The notes beneath the pieces were generated by a model. The model did no database searches. It saw only the letters and a program-made list of their open reading frames with translations, and was not told the DNA's origin. Position numbers and translations under genes: made by a program. 64,000 nt of DNA from Rhipicephalus microplus (taxonomy: Eukaryota; Arthropoda; Arachnida; Ixodida; Ixodidae), in contig NC_134700.1 in NCBI RefSeq assembly GCF_043290135.1, positions 75,136,000 through 75,199,999 of the forward strand, written 5' to 3'. Position 1 is the stretch's first letter. Each line of letters opens with the position of its first letter. Positions 20,413 to 30,544 of this stretch are shown piece after piece.

Positions 20413-23400
20413 TCAGCGTTGGTAAAATGGTTTCATCCTCGAAACATGGACGACGTGTGGCTGTTGTAAACGGCGGGATTGACGAGCCATGTCCTCGTCA
20501 AGAACCTCGTAGTTCACTTCGCTGAGACGACGGAGTACTCTATAGGGACCAAAATAGCGGCGTAACAACTTTTCCGACCGGCCCCGTTGTCGATTGGGAG
20601 TCCAGAGCCATACTCGTTCTCCGGGTTGGTAAGAGACATCGCGACGACGAGCGTTGTACCGCAGCGAGTCGATGCATTGTTGCTTATGGATTCGTTCGAC
20701 TGCAAGCTTACGAGCCGCGTCTGCCAGTCTGATAAATTCGTTCGTCTTGACACTAATCTGGTGTCTGTCTGGTAGAAGCATGGCATCCAGCATTGTAGTG
20801 ACCTCCCTGCCATAAAGCAACCGGAATGGTGTGAATCCAGTTGTTTCTTGCACAGCGGTGTTGTAAGCGAACGTGACATAAGGGAGGATGTCATCCCAGT
20901 TTTTGTGGTCTTGGTCAACGTACATGGATAGCATGTCGGCGATCGTCTTGTTTAGTCGTTCTGTAAGGCCGTTGCTTTGTGGGTGGTATGCAGTAGTTTT
21001 TCGATGTACTGTGCCGCTAAGCTGCATGACGTCTTGTATCATCCGGGCGGTAAAAGCTGTGCCACGATCAGTTATGACAACTGCTGGTGCTCCATGTCGG
21101 AGGACGATGTTTTTCATAAAAAAGTGGGCAGTCTCAATGGCGGTGCCACGTTGTAATGCCTTCGTTTCGCAGTAGCGCGTCATGTAATCAGTAGCGACTA
21201 CAATCCAGCGGTTGCCGTCACGAGACTTGGGAAAAGGTCCGAGTAGATCCATGCCTATTTGTTGGAACGGTTGTGTCGGAGGAGCGATGGGCTTCAAAAA
21301 GCCGGCTGGGCGCTGATGTGGTGCTTTACGGCGCTGGCGCTCGTGACACGTCTTCACGTAATGCTTCACGTCTCGACTGAGCTTAGGCCAGTAGTAGTGT
21401 TGGCGAATCCGGGCCAAGGTACGTGTGTATCCCAAGTGGCCCGAGGAAGGCTCATCGTGACAGGCGGACAAGACATCGGCTCGTAACGCTGGCGGGACAA
21501 CGAGCAGGTACTCAGTCGCGTAAGGGTCGAAGTTTCTTTTATAGAGGATATTTCTGCGGACGCAGAACGATGATGACGAGCGGGCGAATGCTGGTGGTGG
21601 ATGCGGCGTACGGCCTTCGAGATATTCGATGAATTGTCGAAGCTCGGAATCGTTCTTCTGCTGTTCGGCCAAGTCGGATACACTAACGGTGCAGAGAAAA
21701 CGGCCGTCGAGATCGTGATCACCTGACACTGTCTTAAGAGGAGCTCGGGAAAGGCAGTCCGCGTCAGTATGCTTCCGGCCAGACTTGTACACGACTGTCA
21801 AATCGAACTCCTGAAGGCGTAAGCTCCACCTGGCCAGACGTCCGGAAGGGTCTTTAAGGTTCGCCAACCAGCAGAGCGCATGATGATCGGTAACAACTCT
21901 GAACGGGCGACCATACAGGTACGGTCTGAATTTAGCTATTGCCCAGACAACAGCTAGGCACTCCTTTTCAGTTGTTGTGTAATTTGCCTCCGCAGATGAC
22001 AAAATCCGACTTTCATAAGCAATAGGGCGTTCGACACCGCCTTGCCACTGGACAAGGACTGCACCAAGGCCGATGTTACTGGCGTCTGTGTGTAGTTCAG
22101 TGTCGGCATATTCGTCGTAGTGTCCGAGTAAGGGCTCAGATTGGAGACGCTGCTGGAGCTCGGAGAAAGCGCGTGTTTTCTCAAGGCCCCACACGAAGGG
22201 AACGTCGTCTTTTGTCAGACGAGTGAGGGGTTCGGCAATGTTTGCGAAATTTTGCACAAAGCGTCTGTAGTATGCGCAGAGGCCTAAAAATCGACGCACA
22301 TCACGTTTGTTGGTTGGTGGTGGAAAATCTGCGACAGCCAATGTTTTGTCTGGGTCCGGCCGAATACCATCAGGGCTAACAAGGTGACCGAGGAACTTTA
22401 ATTCGTTGTAACCAAAATGACATTTTTCGGGTTTCAGTGATAGGCCTGCCGTGCGAATTGCAGCAAACACAGATCTAAGTCGCTGCAAATGCTGCTCAAA
22501 CGTTTGGGAGAAGACAACGACGTCGTCTAAGTAAACAAGGCATGCTTCCCACTTGAGACCGGAGAGCACTGTATCCATCATCCTCTGGAATGTCGCAGGG
22601 GCAGAACACAGACCGAAGGGCAGCACCTTGAATTCGTACAGACCATCAGGCGTTATGAATGCTGTTTTCTCTCGGTCGCGTTCATCAACTTCGATCTGCC
22701 AGTAGCCACTGCGTAAATCCATAGAGGAGAAGTATCGGGCGTGTCGGAGGCGGTCTAGTGAGTCGTCGATGCGCGGAAGCGGATAAACGTCTTTCTTCGT
22801 GACTTTATTGAGTTTGCGGTAATCGACGCAAAATCGGAGAGTGCCGTCCTTCTTTTTTACCAGTACGACGGGGGACGACCATGGACTGTTCGAGGGTTGG
22901 ATAACGCCATCTTCGAGCATCTGCTTCACTTGAGAACGTATAGCCTCTTGTTCTTTTTGTGAAACTCGGTAGGCGTGTTGACGTATGGGTCGCTCAGAAT
23001 GGTCAGTGACAATGCGGTGCTTTACGGTTGGCGTTTGTTTTATCTTGGATGTAGACGCGAAACAGTCGCTAAACATGCGGAGGATACAGCGGATTTGCTC
23101 TTTCTGTGCACATGACAGCTTCGGATTGACATCGACTGCATCGGTTACCGCGGTGTCACTTTCAACGGCTGCAGAATTTGGGGCTATCGTCGTACACGCT
23201 TCATCGTCAATGGATTCGAAATTAGCGATAGTTGTTCGCTTGGCCAAATGTTGGTATGATCCACTAAAATTGGTGACCAACAACTCAGTCATCCCACGTT
23301 TAAATTGAATTATGCCGCGGGCAACACAGATTTGCTGAGACAAGAGCACCGAAAGGTTGGCTTCAGCGATACCACTACCGGCATGGTCTATGTCGCCCTG

Positions 23401-23802
23401 TACTGTAACGAACATACTGGTGCGTGGCGGAAGTGTGACGGTGTCGTCGACAATGCGAAGCGCAGTCTTCTGCGGATTGGTATCTCTAGGCTTCGGGCCA
23501 TAGTCGTCAGCAAACGTTACGAGGCAGTCTCGAAGATTTATAACAGCGCCGTGCTCACGAAGGAAATCCATGCCAAGGATTACTTTCCGGGAGCATTCGG
23601 GAAGCACAACGAAAGAAGCAACGAACGTCGACTCACAGATTTGCAGCCTTGCGGTGCATCTCCCGATTGGTGTCAAGAGATGACCACCGGCTGTCCGAAG
23701 GTTTGGTCCATGCCCCCAAGGAGTCGTGACTTTCCTGAGTTCAGCCACAAGTTCAGCGCTGATAACTGAGTAGTCGGCGCCGGTGTCGACTAGAGCAGTC
23801 AC
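20413..23802 (-). CDS. pol: Gypsy-4 Pol polyprotein, open but with a zinc-finger lesion
   Basis: 1129 codons. Protease DTGADYSVIS sits at the N-terminus. RT has [26 protein letters not shown] and [11 protein letters not shown] (Tyr near residue 424). RNase H has LHTDASNIGLGAVL and [12 protein letters not shown]. Integrase DDE residues are in QIGMDLLG, VITDRGTAF and NGLTERLN, with a GPY/F module YFGPYRVLRR. The frame is open upstream to the gag stop (G-K-L-E at about 23970), so translation is probably by -1 shift. Oddity: the HHCC finger reads TCHERQRRK where CxxC is expected, a Cys to Arg change (CGC at 21337-21339), which should damage integrase. The first codon listed is a GTG within the frame, not a real start. 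Confidence 0.9.
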   Translation of the reverse strand: MTALVDTGADYSVISAELVAELRKVTTPWGHGPNLRTAGGHLLTPIGRCTARLQICESTFVASFVVLPECSRKVILGMDFLREHGAVINLRDCLVTFADDYGPKPRDTNPQKTALRIVDDTVTLPPRTSMFVTVQGDIDHAGSGIAEANLSVLLSQQICVARGIIQFKRGMTELLVTNFSGSYQHLAKRTTIANFESIDDEACTTIAPNSAAVESDTAVTDAVDVNPKLSCAQKEQIRCILRMFSDCFASTSKIKQTPTVKHRIVTDHSERPIRQHAYRVSQKEQEAIRSQVKQMLEDGVIQPSNSPWSSPVVLVKKKDGTLRFCVDYRKLNKVTKKDVYPLPRIDDSLDRLRHARYFSSMDLRSGYWQIEVDERDREKTAFITPDGLYEFKVLPFGLCSAPATFQRMMDTVLSGLKWEACLVYLDDVVVFSQTFEQHLQRLRSVFAAIRTAGLSLKPEKCHFGYNELKFLGHLVSPDGIRPDPDKTLAVADFPPPTNKRDVRRFLGLCAYYRRFVQNFANIAEPLTRLTKDDVPFVWGLEKTRAFSELQQRLQSEPLLGHYDEYADTELHTDASNIGLGAVLVQWQGGVERPIAYESRILSSAEANYTTTEKECLAVVWAIAKFRPYLYGRPFRVVTDHHALCWLANLKDPSGRLARWSLRLQEFDLTVVYKSGRKHTDADCLSRAPLKTVSGDHDLDGRFLCTVSVSDLAEQQKNDSELRQFIEYLEGRTPHPPPAFARSSSSFCVRRNILYKRNFDPYATEYLLVVPPALRADVLSACHDEPSSGHLGYTRTLARIRQHYYWPKLSRDVKHYVKTCHERQRRKAPHQRPAGFLKPIAPPTQPFQQIGMDLLGPFPKSRDGNRWIVVATDYMTRYCETKALQRGTAIETAHFFMKNIVLRHGAPAVVITDRGTAFTARMIQDVMQLSGTVHRKTTAYHPQSNGLTERLNKTIADMLSMYVDQDHKNWDDILPYVTFAYNTAVQETTGFTPFRLLYGREVTTMLDAMLLPDRHQISVKTNEFIRLADAARKLAVERIHKQQCIDSLRYNARRRDVSYQPGERVWLWTPNRQRGRSEKLLRRYFGPYRVLRRLSEVNYEVLDEDMARQSRRLQQPHVVHVSRMKPFYQR

Positions 23803-23960
23803 TGGATGGTTGTCGACACGAACGGCAATGTCAGCAGAAACGGGTTCGTCAGCGATGTGAGGTGTCGGCTGAAAGGAATCGTCGAAGGTTGGTGGAAGGG
23901 TCGGAGGAGGCTGTTTTGACGATAGCTTAACAGCGGTCCCACCCCCGGAGGCCGCTGATT

Positions 23961-25379
23961 CTAGTTTTCCCGGCGTGGACTTGGGGACCTAGCGGATCGT
24001 CCCGCAACAACATCGGCGAAAGTGGAGTATTGATTCGCGGACGTAGAGCGTCGAGGAGACGGAGAGCGTGATTGGCGTCGCTGAAGATTCGGAGACGGTA
24101 GACTTGCCAAGTATTGTGCGATGGCGCGGGGTCGTTCGCCGTCCCTGGGCCGACGAGCGTCTGGCCGAAATCCAGGTAGGCCCATCTGTCTGTACGAGCA
24201 CTCCCGGTACAGGTGACCTGGCTCACCAGAGTGGTAGCATAGTGGCCGATTGTCGGAAGCGCGCCACACGCTAGATTTACGCAAATTGGGTCGCGGATTC
24301 TCATAGTGTGGTGGGCCCGAGAAGTACTGCGGCATCTGCAGTCGTTGGTTTTCATAGCGTGGCCCGCCCGAGAAGTGCTGTGGCGTCTGCAGGCTAGTCG
24401 GTCGGGGGAAATAGCTGGCTGCCGGTGCAGGAGTACGTACAGCTTCCGCATACGTTAGCAGAGGAGCTTCGGTTGGAGGTGGCGCTAATGGTCGTACCAG
24501 CTGCCGCACCTCTTCACCGACGACGTCTGTCAGAGCAGCCACTTGAGGCTGTGAAGGCACTGCGTGAAGCTTTTGCAGCTCGTCGCGTACAATGCTACGG
24601 ACTAGCTCAGCAAGGTCTCTCACGCTCGTGACATCGGGTGTTACCAAGGCTGCTGACAGACATGCAAGGTTGTCGGACCGCTCATACTGCGAAGATCGCT
24701 GTCTCAGCATTCGCTCCATTGTCGTCGCTTCACGGAGGAATTCTGCCACGGTAGCTGGTGGGTTTCGTACAAGTCCTGCAAACAGCTGCTCCTTGACACC
24801 CCGCATCAGAATGCGCACCTTTTTGTCTTCCGTCATTGCAGAATCCGCTCGACGGAACAGACGAGACATCTCCTCAACAAACATGGCCACGCTTTCATTG
24901 GGTCGTTGATTGCGAGAATTGAGGAGACGTTCGGCTTGTTCTTTCCGGTCAGCGCTGCCATACGTGTTCCGCAGCTGAGTGCAAAACACCGGCCAGGTTG
25001 TCAGGGCGGCCTCGTGATTCTCGAACCAAATACGCGCCGAATCCTCCAGGTAGAAATAGACATACCGCAGTTTCCGGTGCTCGTCCCACTCGTTGGCGAC
25101 GGCGACTCGATCGTATTGGTCCAGCCAGTCTTCAACGTCTTCGTAGGGCTCCCCATGGAAGGGCTTTGGCGTTCGGGAGGCTGGTAGCCATGGTGCTGGC
25201 GGAGTCGCGGACGGTTCAGTCTGGCTTGCAGTTGTCGCATATGCAATGGTTCTGGAGCGTTCCGGAAGAGGGCTGAACTGGGGTGGTAGGCCTAGTTGCC
25301 GCCGACTGCGTCGAAGGTTGGCTGTTTCTACTAAGGTGTCAATGTTGGGACCGAGATCTTCCTCGTGGTAACAGTGCAT
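23961..25379 (-). CDS. gag: Gypsy-4 Gag polyprotein, open but zinc knuckle altered
   Basis: 472 codons from ATG 25379 to TAG 23961. The retrotransposon gag domain is seen in PKPFHGEPYEDVEDWLDQY, WFENHEAALTTW and MRGVKEQLFAGLV. The zinc knuckle reads CYHSGEPGHLYREC: the second Cys of C-x2-C-x4-H-x4-C is Ser (TCT at 24228-24230), so zinc binding is likely lost. The tail is rich in Arg, Ser and Pro and ends R-R-E-N before the stop. Pol follows in the -1 frame. The start codon lies 8 bases from the primer-binding site. Gag would assemble particles and package RNA; this copy is probably impaired. Confidence 0.9.
   Translation of the reverse strand: MHCYHEEDLGPNIDTLVETANLRRSRRQLGLPPQFSPLPERSRTIAYATTASQTEPSATPPAPWLPASRTPKPFHGEPYEDVEDWLDQYDRVAVANEWDEHRKLRYVYFYLEDSARIWFENHEAALTTWPVFCTQLRNTYGSADRKEQAERLLNSRNQRPNESVAMFVEEMSRLFRRADSAMTEDKKVRILMRGVKEQLFAGLVRNPPATVAEFLREATTMERMLRQRSSQYERSDNLACLSAALVTPDVTSVRDLAELVRSIVRDELQKLHAVPSQPQVAALTDVVGEEVRQLVRPLAPPPTEAPLLTYAEAVRTPAPAASYFPRPTSLQTPQHFSGGPRYENQRLQMPQYFSGPPHYENPRPNLRKSSVWRASDNRPLCYHSGEPGHLYRECSYRQMGLPGFRPDARRPRDGERPRAIAQYLASLPSPNLQRRQSRSPSPRRSTSANQYSTFADVVAGRSARSPSPRREN
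23964..23970 (-). promoter_or_regulatory. -1 frameshift site GGAAAAC before gag stop (Gypsy-4)
   Basis: On minus, gag reads GAA AAC TAG and pol reads GGA AAA CTA (G-K-L). It has the same seven bases and re-entry as Gypsy-3 although the surrounding proteins differ. Confidence 0.55.
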
Positions 25380-25386
25380 AGACTAT

Positions 25387-25404
25387 TACCCAGCACCTCC
25401 ACCA
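25387..25404 (-). other. Gypsy-4 primer-binding site (tRNA-Ala-like)
   Basis: Minus-strand TGGTGGAGGTGCTGGGTA, one base from the 5' LTR, identical to the Gypsy-3 site. Confidence 0.7.
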
Positions 25405-25405
25405 G

Positions 25406-25694
<289 letters not shown>

Positions 25695-25704
25695 GTGTGT
25701 GTGT

Positions 25705-25940
25705 GCTCTAACAGACAATAAAGCCGAGGAAAGTATATGGGAATTATTAGAACAATTGTAATGTAAACTTTGAAGAAAGAAATGTGGGTGAAAAGATAAC
25801 TTGCCGTGGACACGAACCGAACCTGCGACCTTCCAATAACCTTCGAAGAGCCTACGACCTTCGTTTACATGCTATTCCTTGCTAAGATATAACAGCTACA
25901 CCTCCGGTGATGCCACGGTATCACCACAATCATTCCGGAA
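25705..25940 (-). repeat. tRNA-derived SINE
   Basis: The minus strand carries GGAAGGTCGCAGGTTCGGTTC, a pol III B-box-like motif (near 25825-25845), followed by a tail with ATCTTTTCACCCAC and ending near a TTTATTGTCTGTTAGAG end. An A-box-like GTGTAGCTG lies upstream. I associate this arrangement with a tick SINE family. The boundaries are approximate. Confidence 0.55.
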
Positions 25941-26039
25941 AATAATGTAACTGTGTAGGAAGTTGGTGTGTTTACATTTTAGGAGTGTTTCCTGTACATA
26001 CAACTCTTTTGGGGAGTGTTTGTGTAGAGGTTTTTGTAC

Positions 26040-26880
26040 ATCGTCATGGGCCTAGGTAGTGGCGGAAGGTGATGCGACGCTGCCCCCTGACGCGCTGCAT
26101 CAGCGTAAGTTGTGCCATGAAAAGCCGAACACCTTCGGCGTGCTTCTTTGAAGATGTTTTCGCGGATCTTCAGTGCAAGAGTGTCTTTTTCTCTTTTCTA
26201 CTGTTGAAAAGAACGTGAATATGCCGCTTATTCTGCGCCACAGTTTACACAGTGTGGGGTTCCATTACATTTCATGTCATTACACAATGTGGGATTTCAT
26301 TACATTTCACCACATTTTGCCCAAGAAGGTTGAACACGATAGCTCTGAGAGCCATGGTCAAACCTTTGACAATGGTAACATTGGCGAGGGTTCAGACGTA
26401 GGGGGTGATTGGTGTCTTAGTGTAGCCAGTTTCTATTGTTTGTGGTAGTTCACCAGTGGCAAAGGTTAGTACCGAGTGTTTCGTGGGGGCTTCTTGACTA
26501 TTCCTTCGGATGACAATTCGCTTCGCATTGGTCACATTCTGTTTTTTCCAGCGCTCGAGGGGTTCAGCCTCTTTCTGGTCAAGGAGGCCAGTGTCGGAAA
26601 CAACTCCACGTGTGGAGTTCCTGGATTGACGGTGTGTTACGCTGATGGGAATGTCGCCGAATGTTGCAAGGTTCTAACTTGTCAAGTTGATTTTTGTCAC
26701 GGACTTCGAAAAGAAGGTCTCCACTAGTCAATTTTGTAACTTTATAGCCATCACCTAACGTGGCTGTCAGTGACCGCGATACTATGAACGGGGACACTGT
26801 TGTGGCTGTTTTGTTGGGCTCCTCACTGTGTAGTACATGATAGCGGGGAATACTTCTTTGGGTCGCCTGAAAAAGGATAA
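26040..26880 (-). pseudogene. LINE-F ORF1 fragment (gag-like, zinc knuckles)
   Basis: Read on minus: SPFIVSRSLTATLGDGYKV and GDLLFEVRDKNQLDKL (26579-26800), then degraded CCHC knuckles (CYHCQRFDHGSQS near 26370 and HCVNCG near 26240), then a C-terminal end with TYADAARQGAA (near 26090). This is the nucleic-acid-binding ORF1 of a LINE close in type to LINE-B. Stops and frameshifts are present. No endonuclease/RT follows it downstream; the sequence passes into the SINE at about 25940. Confidence 0.65.
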
Positions 26881-26984
26881 TTTTTTGGTGCGTACGCGCT
26901 TTGAAGCAGCACGATCACTGAGGAGTGGAAAACCAAACCACCTATGAAAATGGGGAAGCAATATAAGAGGTTAGAAGACTGGAC

Positions 26985-27250
26985 AGATGGGAAAGAGGAA
27001 AGAAAAAAGAAAGATCGGCGAGGGGGATAGGAAAAGGTGACTGTGCTGTCTGCGTGAAGCCAGGGCCAAAGGGGTGTGTTGCCTCTTCCAGGGTGCCTTA
27101 AAATCCCATCACCGGGCGTCGGCTCAACCCCCAAGATCCCCTTTTCTCCGGACATGGCAAAGCCACGAAGGACTAGGCTTGAGATAAAGTCGACCTCCCC
27201 CCTTACCCCCCACCCATTTGCTCGGGTCCGTGGTGTCGCTAAACACCAAA
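26985..27250 (+). repeat. Dispersed repeat, copy 1
   Basis: Shares a series of blocks with 29640-29880 in the same orientation: GAAAAGG(T/C)GACT, then GGTGTGT and GCCTC, then CAACCCCCAAGATCCCCTTT with TCCGGACA, then the GTGG/CATGGTG(T/A)CGC end. It is a common type of dispersed repeat that I associate with ticks. No coding capacity is evident. Confidence 0.6.
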
Positions 27251-27829
27251 CGCCTGCTTACGCAGACGCTCCTGCGGGGTGTGGGAAAGTTTTCGATACG
27301 AAAGAGGTTGCAATAGATGAGACTGTGTTAGTGTCGTTGGGCTGTGGATGACTCGGTATTTAGGGAAAGACTGTTTGGTTTAGATAGAGTAAATGCGTTA
27401 TCAGTGCGCCACCTCTTGGTGACGCACTGGGAACGACAAAGAGGGAGCAACCAGGAAGCATGGGAAATGCGTTTGCCATACAAAGAACATAATGTACAAC
27501 CGCTATCGTGAGCACTCATGACCGATCCATACAAGGGGACGCTACAAGGTTGAATAACGAATACTTGGAGTCGCCAGCCATGCCTCGCTTCTGTAGGGGT
27601 AGGGGCTTTTGTTAAGCCGCTATGATAGCTGCTTTTTTGCTCTTGTCCTAGCATTTATTTCAAATGAATGCTGAAATAAAGAATCTGTATTTGAACCTAA
27701 TTAAATTACTCAAAGTTAGGTAGCTACACCAAGTTAACCCACGCCGCGGAGAAATTTGGATGTGAACGAAAGGGAGATGACAGGACAAATAAAAAAATTA
27801 CGGCATATTCACGGGGTGAATGATGATGA
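27251..27829. other. No recognisable gene
   Basis: Only short shadow frames. There is an AATAAAG near 27676 in AT-rich sequence, without a supported gene upstream. Confidence 0.4.
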
Positions 27830-28276
27830 ATGGGCGAAGCTCCGGAGGGATTCATCGGTAAACTGTGAATCTTCCGTGTAATTCGCCCAGTCGATCATCA
27901 TGTAAAGACGTGAGAAACGCTGTGTGTGTATATACACAAATCAACTTTTATTTGTTCTTAGACGATGGATGGCTTGCGATGTCCCTTGCCTCGCGCGCTC
28001 GCGCATCGGGATTCTGTCTGCGAGCGCGCGCTGCTGCCGCCTTGCGCTCTCTCCGCTGTGCAGCCTTATCCATCCGGCGACTCCGAGCGCGCGCCAACAA
28101 CGAACGGATTTTATTACAACGCTCCCCCTAGCGTACGTCGCCGCACTAAATCGAACGATTGCCTTCAACCAATGACACGCGCCATATGTGACATCATTCC
28201 TATTTTATAAGATCTCGCGTCTTTCATCAACTACAAGTACCGCTTTCTAGTTTATAACATCTTGCATCTTTTCATC

Positions 28277-28396
28277 ATCAGCTACAAGTACCACCATCTA
28301 GTAAACACTACAAGAACTAAACGAGAGGTGGCTACATAGAGGAGACGGTACCGCCATCTAGTGAACACTGCAAGAACTAAACTAGAGGTGGCTACA
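28277..28396. repeat. 60-bp tandem repeat units (two here, a third at 29505-29568)
   Basis: Units share TACC(A/G)CCATCTAGT(A/G)AACACT, CAAGAACTAAAC and AGAGGTGGCTACAT, spaced exactly 60 bases at 28291 and 28351. The third copy lies at 29515 on the other side of the LINE fragment, so the LINE split the array at GGCTACAT. Confidence 0.8.
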
Positions 28397-29505
28397 TGGA
28401 TGGATGGATGGATGGATGGATGTGGCTGTACCCTTTAGATCGGGCGGCGGCTAACGCCACCTAGCCGTAATACTTAGTGAACTAACCATTACATTCATCT
28501 TTCTTTTTTTTCCTTTAAATAATGAAGTTGAGGATTCGTACTTCAGAGTGAAGGGTTTAATTTTCACTCGTGCCTTGACTTTAGCCACCAATCAGATAAC
28601 CTCCTTCTAGTTAGGTCTACCCGCTTAAAGTCTATTTTGCCCTCGCTGTCCCTAAATCCCAATGCTTTGAAAAACTCTGCGCCATCATCCTGAACTATAG
28701 GGTGAAGCCCTTTACAGAACATTATCAAGTGTTCGGCAGTTTCTTCTTCCTCTCAACACGCACTGCATACTGTGTCGACCCCTTCGCATTTGGCCCGATA
28801 TGTCTTGGTTCGCAGTACTCCCGTCCTGGCCTCAAACAGTAGAGAACTACCCCGAGTATTATCATAGATCCTTTCCTTGGCAGTTTCCTGCTTAAAAGTT
28901 CGATAGATCTCTAGTGCGGACTTCTTAATCATGCCCATTCTCCACATGTCAGTCTCCGTTTCCTTCACTTTTTTCTTAACCGATAGTTCTTTTTGGTTTG
29001 GCCCCTTGCTGTTTTCTAAGTATTTACCAGTCAACTTCCTGGTTCGCTTCCTCCATTTTGTATCGACATTCTTCATGTACAAGTAGCTGAAAACCTTCCT
29101 AGCCCAACGCTCTTCCCCCATTTCTCTCAATCGCTTCTCAAATTTTATCTTGCTGCTAGCTTCCCTGCCCTCAAATGATGTCCATCCCATATCACTTTGT
29201 ACTCCCTGATTTGGTGTATTCCCGTGAGCTCCTAAAGCAAGCCTACCTATTCCACGTTGCTTAATTTCTAATCTTGCTTGAACTTCTGATCTCATGCACA
29301 AGACCGCATTGCTGAACGTCAGCCCAGGAACCATGACCCCTTTCCATATTCCTCTCACAACATCATACCTATTGTAATTCCACAGTGCCCTATTTTTCAT
29401 GACTGCTGCATTCCTGTTACCTTTAGTCGTCACGTATATTTCGTGTTTCCTCAGATACTCGGTCCCATTGCTTATACAAACGCCCAGATATTTGTAGCTA
29501 CATAC
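28397..29505 (-). pseudogene. LINE-G C-terminal fragment
   Basis: The minus frame at 29523-28753 reads YKYLGVCISN, NRNAAVMKNRALWNYNR and VMVPGLTFSNAVLCM, then GVLRTKTYRAKC. After an in-frame TGA the same frame continues EEEETAEHLIMFC and ends near 28570. The C-x2-C-x9-H-x4-C arrangement (CSAC...H...C) is a C-terminal zinc-like motif common in LINE ORF2 proteins. Only the thumb and C-terminus remain; endonuclease and RT catalytic motifs are missing, so it is a 5'-truncated insertion. The tail on + is (GGAT)n at 28397-28421, the LINE 3' end. Confidence 0.7.
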
Positions 29506-29639
29506 AGGGGACGGTACCGCCATCTAGTGAACACTGCAAGAACTAAACTAGAGGTGGCTACATACAGGCTATAGGGGACGCACAGCCCACGCCCTAAGGA
29601 GCTTCGCCCCTAAAAGTTGGAGAGAAAGACGAAGTTGAG

Positions 29640-29880
29640 GGGAGAGACTTGAAAAGGCGACTACAGATTTCCCCTGGAAGGGTCACCCGAGGGGTGCAGT
29701 CGGCTTGAACAGGTGTGTGGCTTGCTCTGGCGGATTTTTATAGGTCATATCACCCGGCCTCAACTCTACCCCCAGGATACATTTTCCCCGGACACGGCTC
29801 AGCAATGCACGGCTAAGCGTGAAAGGAGATCAACCCCCTCCCCCCAATATTGGCTATGATTCATGGTGACGCCTCATTTT
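29640..29880 (+). repeat. Dispersed repeat, copy 2
   Basis: Diverged partner of 26985-27250, with GAAAAGGCGACTACAGATTT, CCCCCAGGATACATTTTCCC and CGGACACGGC. It begins just right of the MITE-like terminus. Confidence 0.6.
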
Positions 29881-30544
29881 TCAGAATTCGGGACACGTTT
29901 CTTGAAACACGCCGCATATATATTCTTTCAATTGGCGTGATGCTCAGCGCGCAAGGTACGTGGAAAGAGCGTGCTAATGATTGGTGGAGTCCAAAGCAAT
30001 CGACAAAAATAAATACACGAAAGAGAAGGATCCTTTCTACTTGCAGTGCCCACGAACTCGAGGTAGCGTGCTGTACGATACAAGTCGGTGCCCTGCGGAA
30101 GGTAAAACCATTCACTAGCATAGGAAGAGACAGGACTTGCGCACAAACTGACTTTGCCACTTTCACCAGATAAAGTCATCAGTTGGACAGCTATATGAGA
30201 GCAAGATTTTTTTGAAAACCATGGAAGCTCGCTTCCAGATGATTTGCAAGTGTGAAAGTTTGTATTTAAGCTCAGTTATCGTGCATGAATGACGCTTCGC
30301 GAAATTCTGAGCGTTCTACAGAAAACTACGCGAACTAAAATTGATGAACCTAACCACACTCCAAGGCCGTTTGTATTGAGCGGCCTGACCAATAGGCCGT
30401 ATCAGTAGGTCGCTAGCGAGTAGCGTCATCATGCACGGGGCCGAATGTTTGCAAACACATTACGCCATCTTTGTTACTTGCGCTGTCAGAAAGATGGAGT
30501 GGCTTCCTCAACGGGACACAAGCATTTAACATCCCATTAAGTAG
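29881..30544. other. No recognisable gene
   Basis: The two open frames near 29850-30180 overlap on opposite strands and have no family features. I see no repeat or RNA gene. Confidence 0.4.

Larger units (their letters stand above)
27831..29610. repeat. Inverted-repeat (MITE-like) element carrying a LINE fragment
   Basis: The left end GGGCGAAGCTCC (27832-27843) and right end GGAGCTTCGCCCC (29598-29610) are inverted copies. Inside are GC-rich sequence with several GCGCGC tracts, a 60-bp tandem unit (28277-28396, third copy 29505-29568) and a LINE fragment inserted between copies two and three. No transposase frame is visible, so it would be non-autonomous. The element identity is inferred from the inverted termini. 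Confidence 0.5.
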
